Made by a program: the position numbers and the translations under genes. The notes under the pieces are model-generated. The model made no database searches. It saw only the letters and a list, made by a program, of their open reading frames with translations, and was not told where the DNA came from. DNA of 10,988 nucleotides, taken from contig OMXX01000115.1 in assembly GCA_900315105.1 (NCBI GenBank), positions 1 to 10,988 of the forward strand, read 5' to 3'. The stretch is from an uncultured Prevotellaceae bacterium. Its GTDB lineage: Bacteria; Bacteroidota; Bacteroidia; Bacteroidales; Bacteroidaceae. This document shows, one piece after another, positions 7,098-10,988 of the stretch (its first letter is position 1; each line of letters begins with the position of its first letter).

Positions 7098-7511
7098 TTA
7101 TTTTAGTGCAACTATGCCATCTTCAGACTTTGCCAAGACATCCTGGGTCTGAGCATCAAAAGATGTTGCATTAATCAATTTTACATTACTGATTTCATCT
7201 GTTGATTCATGGTAAACACCAAGCATTAGGCTTGTTGAGCTTGATGGTGTAATATTCACTAGCAATGCGCTCAACTTTGAACCATCTATAATGAATGGAG
7301 TATCAGTTTGAGGGTTTAGAGAAAGAGACTTGAAGTAAGACACGACATCGCTAACGAACGACAGCTCTCTACTTAAGTCAGCTCTCTCTATATTTACATT
7401 TCCCTTTTCATAGGATTTTTTCACCTTAACTGGGAAACTGTTGGTTTTCTTTCGATAGACGAAGAAAACAGCAACAGCAAGTATAATGATAACTACTAAT
7501 ATTATCTTCAT
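7098..7511 (-). CDS. TM-anchored paralog of the tandem family, 137 aa
   Basis: The N-terminal TM helix is very hydrophobic (KIILVVIIILAVAVFFVYRK, residues 2-21), followed by a basic stretch that suggests an inner-membrane anchor with the rest in the cytoplasm. YFKSLSLNPQTDTPFI (59-74), LGVYHESTDEISNV (97-110) and the tail QDVLAKSEDGIVALK (123-137) define the family. The frame extends eight codons further up to a TTG at 7535, but the ATG at 7511 puts the TM helix directly at the N-terminus and leaves a 32-nt spacer, so I choose it. DNA in the last 50 bases of this gene and of the upstream neighbour is similar (shared CTATGCCATCTTC on the plus strand), which indicates fairly recent duplication. 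Confidence 0.78.
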   Translation of the reverse strand: MKIILVVIIILAVAVFFVYRKKTNSFPVKVKKSYEKGNVNIERADLSRELSFVSDVVSYFKSLSLNPQTDTPFIIDGSKLSALLVNITPSSSTSLMLGVYHESTDEISNVKLINATSFDAQTQDVLAKSEDGIVALK

Positions 7512-7543
7512 AGTTGTGACATTCTGATGACTCAAGACATGGG

Positions 7544-7924
7544 TTATGACAATGCTACTATGCCATCTTCTGCTTTGCTAAGGACCTCTTGGGTCTTCTC
7601 ATCCAGTTCGTCAGCACTTACAGCTCTGACGTCGGTGATTTGATCTTCATCCTCACGGTAAACACCCTCAAAGATGCCTTCCTTATCTTTAAAGATGTCT
7701 ACATCCACAACTGGAGCATTTTTGATTTTTTCCTTTAGAGTCTTCGCATCTGTGAGGAAAGGTATATCGGTCTTTGGATTGAGACTAAGGCTCTTAAAAT
7801 ATTGAACCACCTCCTTGAAGAAGTTCAATATGCCCTTAATGACTTTCTTGACAAAACGGAAGGCAGAACGGAACAGTTCTTTTATTCCTTCCCAAATTGT
7901 ACTTAATGCAGTTTTTACGCTCAT
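7544..7924 (-). CDS. Paralog of the tandem family with amphipathic-helix N-terminus, 126 aa
   Basis: In place of a TM helix this member begins with a long basic amphipathic helix (residues 4-38, e.g. IWEGIKELFRSAFRFVKKVI), which could bind the membrane surface or a partner. The shared domain follows: YFKSLSLNPKTDIPFL (42-57), a Lys-rich helix, GVYREDEDQITDVRAV (87-102), and the tail QEVLSKAEDGIVALS (112-126). The identity in the shared blocks is high enough to be seen by eye, whereas the N-termini of the three paralogs are unrelated, so the domain is being presented on different anchors. Family and biochemical role are unknown. It starts 11 nt after the stop of the 141-aa gene. Confidence 0.78.
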   Translation of the reverse strand: MSVKTALSTIWEGIKELFRSAFRFVKKVIKGILNFFKEVVQYFKSLSLNPKTDIPFLTDAKTLKEKIKNAPVVDVDIFKDKEGIFEGVYREDEDQITDVRAVSADELDEKTQEVLSKAEDGIVALS

Positions 7925-7935
7925 AATAAGATGTG

Positions 7936-8361
7936 TTAACGTAAGACAATTAGTTCATGGCCATCGAAAAGAGACTCTAAGTCGCGCGCGATGGCATCGG
8001 CAACAAAGATGTAAAACTTATTGCTTTCAACGGGAAGCAGTTCTTTGTTCTTTAGGAAAGCAGTATAGAGGAAGATGTTCTTCTTACCTTTACGGAGAAT
8101 TGCCGCAACTTCATCTGAACCGTCTACGGTGTTCTCTTTCAGAGTTTTTACTAACTTCTCCTTCGTCAGATAATCTATCTCAATAGTTTTGACATCAGCC
8201 TTTGCCAATTCAGGGTAAAGCAGGTGAGATAGTTTCTCACGGACATCGAACTTACCAGTCTTGATGTCCTCTAGAGTCTGCTCGCCAAACTCCTTTGCTA
8301 TCTTTTTAAGATATTCAAGAGCTGGTTTAGCTGCATCCAATAACGGTTTTACATTTACCAT
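7936..8361 (-). CDS. Hypothetical soluble helical protein, 141 aa
   Basis: I do not recognise a family. Residues 1-50 are helical and charged (LLDAAKPALEYLKKIAKEF), without signal peptide or TM segment. The second half has alternating strands and helices, with NIFLYTAFLKNKELLP (95-110) and FYIFVADAIARDLESLF (116-132), and ends DGHELIVLR. That ending has the same pattern (acidic residue, Gly, then a hydrophobic run and one last residue) as DGIVALS and DGIVALK of the three paralogs encoded just downstream, but the rest does not align clearly. Spacing is 11 nt to the next gene and 15 nt from the TerB-like gene, so it belongs to the same transcript. Confidence 0.7.
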   Translation of the reverse strand: MVNVKPLLDAAKPALEYLKKIAKEFGEQTLEDIKTGKFDVREKLSHLLYPELAKADVKTIEIDYLTKEKLVKTLKENTVDGSDEVAAILRKGKKNIFLYTAFLKNKELLPVESNKFYIFVADAIARDLESLFDGHELIVLR

Positions 8362-8376
8362 AGTTCTTAAAGTTTA

Positions 8377-8733
8377 TTATTTGAAGTTATCTTTCCACAT
8401 ATTATAATAGTAGGTCTCATGAGAGTCGATGATATTATCAGCCTTGATTATTCCTTGTATATAGTCGTCTATTAAGTCCATAAAGAGCTCTTTCTCTTCT
8501 TCGTGAAGTTTATTCACAAAGCTCTTCATATCAGCTATAACACTGTCTATATTGCCAGGAGCTACATCCTCTAATGCTTCCTTGTCATAGTCTCCGGGCA
8601 CAAGAATGTGATTCAACTCAAGATTTCTAAGAAAGTTATGGATAAACTTCTTTTCCGTTGGGTCATAGTTTCCGTCACAGTTCGCGAAGAACAAACCAAT
8701 CTTTATGAGTAACTCTACAAGTTGTTCTTTCAT
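8377..8733 (-). CDS. TerB-like protein, 118 aa
   Basis: All-helical, with two acidic motifs arranged as in TerB domains: FFANCDGNYDPTEKKFI (residues 15-31) near the N-terminus and IIKADNIIDSHETYYYNMW (95-113) near the C-terminus. TerB (tellurite resistance family) domains are known to consist of helices with a repeated A-D-G-x-(I/V)-x-x-x-E motif that binds metal, and they occur often in membrane-linked stress and conflict systems. Here the first motif is well kept and the second is degenerate (ADNIID). The length is close to that of a stand-alone TerB domain. There is no TM segment. It sits between an 83-aa membrane protein gene and the 141-aa gene. The family assignment rests on motif pattern alone, so it is moderate. 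Confidence 0.55.
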   Translation of the reverse strand: MKEQLVELLIKIGLFFANCDGNYDPTEKKFIHNFLRNLELNHILVPGDYDKEALEDVAPGNIDSVIADMKSFVNKLHEEEKELFMDLIDDYIQGIIKADNIIDSHETYYYNMWKDNFK

Positions 8734-8772
8734 TGTATGGACTGATCTCGTAAAATTGAATAGCAGATGATT

Positions 8773-9024
8773 TTATGACCATAGCGTTGTAAACCATGCC
8801 CATAATATTTTAACCCAGCCCCAAATCACTATCGCTGCAAATATGATCTCACCCATTCGTATAAGGAATCCGATCATCATACCTATTGATTTTCCGTGAA
8901 TCAATCCCCAAAAGGGGCGACACAGGTAATACATAAAGCATGACGGATCCCCCCATGAAAGTACGATGAAGGTAATAATATCAGCAGCGCAGATTATACT
9001 AAAGATTAGTGATACTATACTCAT
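8773..9024 (-). CDS. Small membrane protein with two hydrophobic segments, 83 aa
   Basis: Residues 3-23 (IVSLIFSIICAADIITFIVL) form a first TM helix. A Cys- and aromatic-containing loop (SWGDPSCFMYYLCRPFWG) follows, and then a second hydrophobic region at 47-80 that is rich in Ile, Trp and Met (EIIFAAIVIWGWVKILWAWF). The protein is almost wholly membrane-embedded; I do not recognise a family. It is encoded 23 nt after the 420-aa gene and 39 nt before the TerB-like gene, on the same strand, and adds to the number of membrane components of the cluster. The opposite strand has no competing ORF of note. Confidence 0.7.
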   Translation of the reverse strand: MSIVSLIFSIICAADIITFIVLSWGDPSCFMYYLCRPFWGLIHGKSIGMMIGFLIRMGEIIFAAIVIWGWVKILWAWFTTLWS

Positions 9025-9047
9025 TATTAATGGAATTTATAATTAAT

Positions 9048-10310
9048 TCAGACAATAGACTTTTCCAGTTCTTTGGCTCTCGCCTCGGAAATACCTAACG
9101 AGGCACGAAGCTTGTCCAAGAGTCTGCGCTCGCGGTTGCTTATTACACCATCCACGAGACTGTCTTTCAGAGCGTCGAGATATTCTTTCTCGTCGTCCGT
9201 CAAGCCCTTGTTGAGCGAATCCTCCAACTCCCTCGCACGCTGTTGGGAAATTCCAAGGGAGTCGCGCAAACGGTTGAGGATTCTCCGCTCACGGTCAGAG
9301 ATGGTCCCATCATCGGCAAGGCAAGCCTTAATCTCTTCAAGATACTCCTGCTCATTTTCTGAAACAGAAGTATTGCTTGTGTGGTTAGACGTATTAGACG
9401 TAGCGGAAGAAACGCTGACCGATGCTTTGCCCTCGATTATATCAGTGACCTTATCTAAGAGTTCAGAAATGGTATCAACGAAGTTTGCCGCCCTGTTGAT
9501 ATCATCTTGATCATCTCCTGCCGTTTTCTTGATTCCGTCAGAAGCAGCGGCTATATCATTTGCGATCTGCTGGTATTTCTGCCTCAGTTCGTCCAGCAAT
9601 GTACTATTGTGCGTAGAAGCCTCTAACAGAAGCTCATAGACACGCAATAGTCCTTCATGATAGAAAGAGAGACTCTTGTCATAGTGATAAAGTGACTTGA
9701 CCTTGCTGATAGCGTCTTCATATTTCTTCAGTTGTGGTCCCTGCTGAGTCTTCAGAGGATCAAGTGCCAAGTTAATTTCATTCCACACTTTATTTCTTTT
9801 AAGAAGCTCATTAAAGTCCTCCTTGTCAGACATTATCGAGTAACTTAGCTCTTTACATCTCTGCCACTCTTCCTCTTGACTTGCATTAGCTTCTACCCGT
9901 TTAAGCCAAGTACGAACGCTTGAATATAATAATTCACATTGAGAACTAAATGTGACGGCATGATTATCAACTTCATCAAGCATTCTATCTTGCCATTGCC
10001 AATAGGCAATTTCGGCTCGCCAGTAAACGTACCAGAAGTCATAATCCTCATCATGATCACGATAGAAGGACTCCAAGACGTTTATCGCTTCCTGGTATTC
10101 ATTCTTGGCCATGCATTCTCTTATCCCGTCAATGGTATTGTTCCAATCGCATTGGTAATCATCCTCGTCGGAGTCATCATTGTTTCCGTTTGAGCCAAAT
10201 AGCTTTGAAACTCCATTCCTTATGGAATTTAAGTCATCCATGGCACCTTCAATACCCCGCTCGTTAATATAACGTTGGCCTAAGTCGCCTATAAGCTTTC
10301 CCCATCCCAT
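9048..10310 (-). CDS. Helical-repeat (TPR-like) protein with two C-terminal TerB-like repeats, 420 aa
   Basis: First gene of the cluster. Residues 1-40 form a Gly-containing amphipathic helix, and 41-52 is an acidic, Asn/Asp-rich linker. Residues 55-260 are helical, with a TPR-like start (CMAKNEYQEAINVLESFY, 66-83) and several Trp/Tyr-rich helices. A Ser/Thr/Asn-rich linker (296-318) leads to two tandem repeats of about 45 residues: 321-366 with DDGTISDRERRILNRLRDSL and 375-419 with DGVISNRERRLLDKLRASL, each followed by GIS-x2-RA-x-ELE. The DG-x-IS-x-RER-x-LL pattern resembles the acidic helical motif of TerB-like domains (family knowledge, approximate). No enzyme motif is seen. It is probably a scaffold or sensor protein. 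A leader of about 420 nt precedes it. Confidence 0.8.
   Translation of the reverse strand: MGWGKLIGDLGQRYINERGIEGAMDDLNSIRNGVSKLFGSNGNNDDSDEDDYQCDWNNTIDGIRECMAKNEYQEAINVLESFYRDHDEDYDFWYVYWRAEIAYWQWQDRMLDEVDNHAVTFSSQCELLYSSVRTWLKRVEANASQEEEWQRCKELSYSIMSDKEDFNELLKRNKVWNEINLALDPLKTQQGPQLKKYEDAISKVKSLYHYDKSLSFYHEGLLRVYELLLEASTHNSTLLDELRQKYQQIANDIAAASDGIKKTAGDDQDDINRAANFVDTISELLDKVTDIIEGKASVSVSSATSNTSNHTSNTSVSENEQEYLEEIKACLADDGTISDRERRILNRLRDSLGISQQRARELEDSLNKGLTDDEKEYLDALKDSLVDGVISNRERRLLDKLRASLGISEARAKELEKSIV
9052..9347 (-). repeat. Tandem coding repeat (two units, about 162 bp apart)
   Basis: The last two 45-aa units of the 420-aa protein are encoded by two diverged DNA copies: residues 321-366 and 375-419 share EYL-x-x-(I/L)K, GxIS-x-RERR, LRxSLGIS and RA-x-ELE. 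This is an internal duplication at the 3' end of the gene. Confidence 0.75.
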
Positions 10311-10488
10311 ATAATTTTGATTTAAAAGTTATGATCCAAAGTCACTGTTAATGTTGTGAATTACCGTACGTCCTCCATTTCAACAGTAGTATAGTCTGCT
10401 GCTTCCGTCCTGTTTGAACTTTTGATCCATAGGTCCTTGATTAATGTGGTTATACGGTTATGTTATTGACTATCACGCATTGAAACCG

Positions 10489-10511
10489 GTGTGAATCCCT
10501 GCTGTTCACAC
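10489..10511. other. Hairpin in leader, 7-bp stem
   Basis: GTGTGAA (10489-10495) and TTCACAC (10505-10511) are perfectly complementary around a 9-nt loop. The stem has no U-tract, so it is not a terminator. It shares GGTGTGAA with the second hairpin. Confidence 0.5.
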
Positions 10512-10569
10512 TTCCCTGTAGTCAGGCTCTGGTAAAACCCATAAAGAAAGAAAATATGAAAGAGGAATC

Positions 10570-10589
10570 CACACCGTATGCGCGGTGTG
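10570..10589. other. Hairpin in leader, 7-bp GC-rich stem
   Basis: CACACCG (10570-10576) pairs with CGGTGTG (10583-10589) around a 6-nt loop. On the minus transcript it lies about 260 nt before the 420-aa gene. No U-tract follows, so a plain terminator is unlikely. Confidence 0.5.
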
Positions 10590-10736
10590 AACCCGCTCAG
10601 ACTATTTCCGTTCTTCTTTATAGTTTCCATTTACCAGATTTCGACTACAAGTTTTCTGCACTCGTTTGCACAGTCTTTCGTGACCCATGGAAAGAGAGGT
10701 TAAAGCGTTGTCGCCCCTGTTCTCCCAATCCAACAG

Positions 10737-10767
10737 CAAATTTAAGGAAATACCTTTAAAGTGCCAA
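10737..10767 (-). promoter_or_regulatory. Bacteroidetes-type promoter for the cluster
   Basis: On the minus strand, -7 box TAAATTTG (10737-10744) matches TAnnTTTG exactly. A -33 TTG (10765-10767) stands 20 nt upstream, the same spacing as in the promoter at 234-265. Transcription would begin near 10732 and run through the leader into the gene starting at 10310. No equally good promoter was found closer to that gene. The weaker -33 box (TTGG rather than TTTG) leaves some doubt. Confidence 0.45.
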
Positions 10768-10821
10768 CGAAATCACGAACTTTTTTGTGGATTCCTCTGT
10801 TTTTTGTTTTATGCTACATTA

Positions 10822-10902
10822 TTATCTCCTCACCCAGCTTCTGCCACCATTCGTGGAATAGTACAGTCCACGGGTGGTGTTGGCGAGCAGTAACCATCCA
10901 TT
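10822..10902 (-). pseudogene. 5'-truncated second copy of the Asp-box protein gene
   Basis: On the minus strand this encodes NGWLLLANTTRGLYYSTNGG then RSWVRR and a stop. It matches the last 26 residues of the Asp-box protein at 4054-4416 (EGNTLLSNTTKGLYYSTNGG, RSWVRR) at nearly every position after the first few. DNA similarity is also evident (shared TCTCCTCACCCAGCTTCT on the plus strand). Immediately upstream the frame has a TAA and the homology ends, so start and first two repeats are missing. The break lies about 20 bp from the inverted repeat at 10921-10960, which suggests an insertion or recombination cut off the gene (inference). It cannot encode a functional product as it stands. Confidence 0.8.
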
Positions 10903-10920
10903 TTAGGCCGCCTTTTCTAT

Positions 10921-10960
10921 AAGCTGTAAATTTTCGACCTTTGCCGAAAATTTACAGCTT
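10921..10960. repeat. Perfect 16-bp inverted repeat (possible IS end or hairpin)
   Basis: AAGCTGTAAATTTTCG (10921-10936) and CGAAAATTTACAGCTT (10945-10960) are perfect inverse copies around an 8-nt loop. It stands between the truncated Asp-box copy and the ATG at 10962. The internal GTAA could be the terminus of an IS66-type element, whose ends are known to start GTAA; alternatively it is a bidirectional terminator-like hairpin. Confidence 0.6.
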
Positions 10961-10961
10961 T

Positions 10962-10988
10962 ATGTTTAATCTCAACGAGAACAATCAG
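10962..10988 (+). CDS. Start of a plus-strand gene, possibly IS66-type tnpB (partial)
   Basis: Nine codons read MFNLNENNQ up to the window edge. Bacteroidetes IS66-family TnpB accessory proteins often begin with MF-x-L or similar followed by a short polar stretch, and the palindrome just upstream would suit an element end. Nine residues are too few for a firm call: the frame could also be chance. It is the only plus-strand gene candidate in the window. Confidence 0.3.

Larger units (their letters stand above)
10561..10798. repeat. 13-bp perfect inverted repeat bounding a 238-bp segment
   Basis: AGAGGAATCCACA at 10561-10573 is repeated in inverse as TGTGGATTCCTCT at 10786-10798. The enclosed segment contains the promoter and one hairpin but no gene. 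This could be a small non-autonomous element with terminal repeats, or long-range pairing in the DNA. I see no clear target-site duplication. Confidence 0.45.
10311..10821. other. Long non-coding leader of the minus-strand cluster
   Basis: About 510 bases without a convincing gene. It holds a minus-strand promoter (10737-10767), two hairpins (10489-10511 and 10570-10589), and the 9-bp sequence CGGTGTGAA twice in direct orientation (10487-10495 and 10583-10591). A 13-bp inverted repeat lies at 10561-10573 and 10786-10798. On the minus strand a 28-codon open frame rich in Lys and Arg runs from 10688 to 10602 (MGHERLCKRVQKTCSRNLVN...); it could be a leader peptide but has no independent support. 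Plus-strand frames here have low-complexity, unlikely products. The transcribed leader would be about 420 nt, long for Bacteroidetes, so regulation by RNA structure is possible (inference). Confidence 0.5.

Noticed and set aside
7512..7535. TTG-initiated extension of the second paralog
   Set aside because: It would put eight polar residues before the TM helix and needs a rare start codon. The ATG at 7511 gives a normal membrane anchor.
10481..10540. Cobalamin-riboswitch-like motifs on the plus strand (CCGGTGTGAATCC, then CTGT and AGTCAGG)
   Set aside because: The pieces recall the conserved core and B12 box, but the CCCGC block is missing, the spacing is too short, and no plus-strand gene for B12 transport or synthesis follows. 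At best a degraded remnant or chance.
10556..10893. Plus-strand frames of 67 and 68 codons
   Set aside because: They lie over hairpins, the inverted repeat and the truncated Asp-box gene; the predicted products have no motif or protein-like composition.

Overview
The window looks like a Bacteroidetes chromosome segment, probably Prevotella-like. Two promoters fit the Bacteroidetes pattern: a -7 box TAnnTTTG lies 20 nt downstream of a -33 TTTG or TTG. Genes generally lack Shine-Dalgarno sequences and have A-rich leaders. I recognise no species marker.

Fourteen genes plus one apparently frameshifted small gene lie on the minus strand between about 10310 and 344, transcribed right to left and mostly a few bases apart or overlapping. 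In transcription order they encode: a 420-aa helical-repeat protein ending in two 45-aa TerB-like repeats; an 83-aa membrane protein; a TerB-like protein; a 141-aa helical protein; three clear paralogs sharing a C-terminal domain but with different N-termini (amphipathic helix, TM, TM); a 96-aa membrane protein that may be a fourth, divergent relative; a classical AAA+ ATPase translationally coupled to it; a small TM protein with a one-base frameshift; a zinc ribbon; a three-repeat Asp-box protein; a 590-aa protein with two TM helices; a 170-aa coiled-coil-like protein; and a proteasome-like Ntn hydrolase. A promoter and a leader of about 420 nt with hairpins precede the first gene.

The edges carry mobile or accessory DNA. 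On the left is the start of a PD-(D/E)XK (Rpn/transposase-like) gene with its own promoter. On the right is a 5'-truncated second copy of the Asp-box gene, then a perfect 16-bp inverted repeat and the first nine codons of a plus-strand gene that may be IS66 tnpB.

My reading is that the AAA+ ATPase (unfoldase) and the Thr-nucleophile hydrolase (protease) form the core of an uncharacterised, possibly membrane-tethered proteolytic system. The anchored paralogs would be adaptors, substrates or sensors, and the TerB-like parts would suggest a stress or conflict role. The catalytic motifs are visible in the sequence; the joint function is inference.
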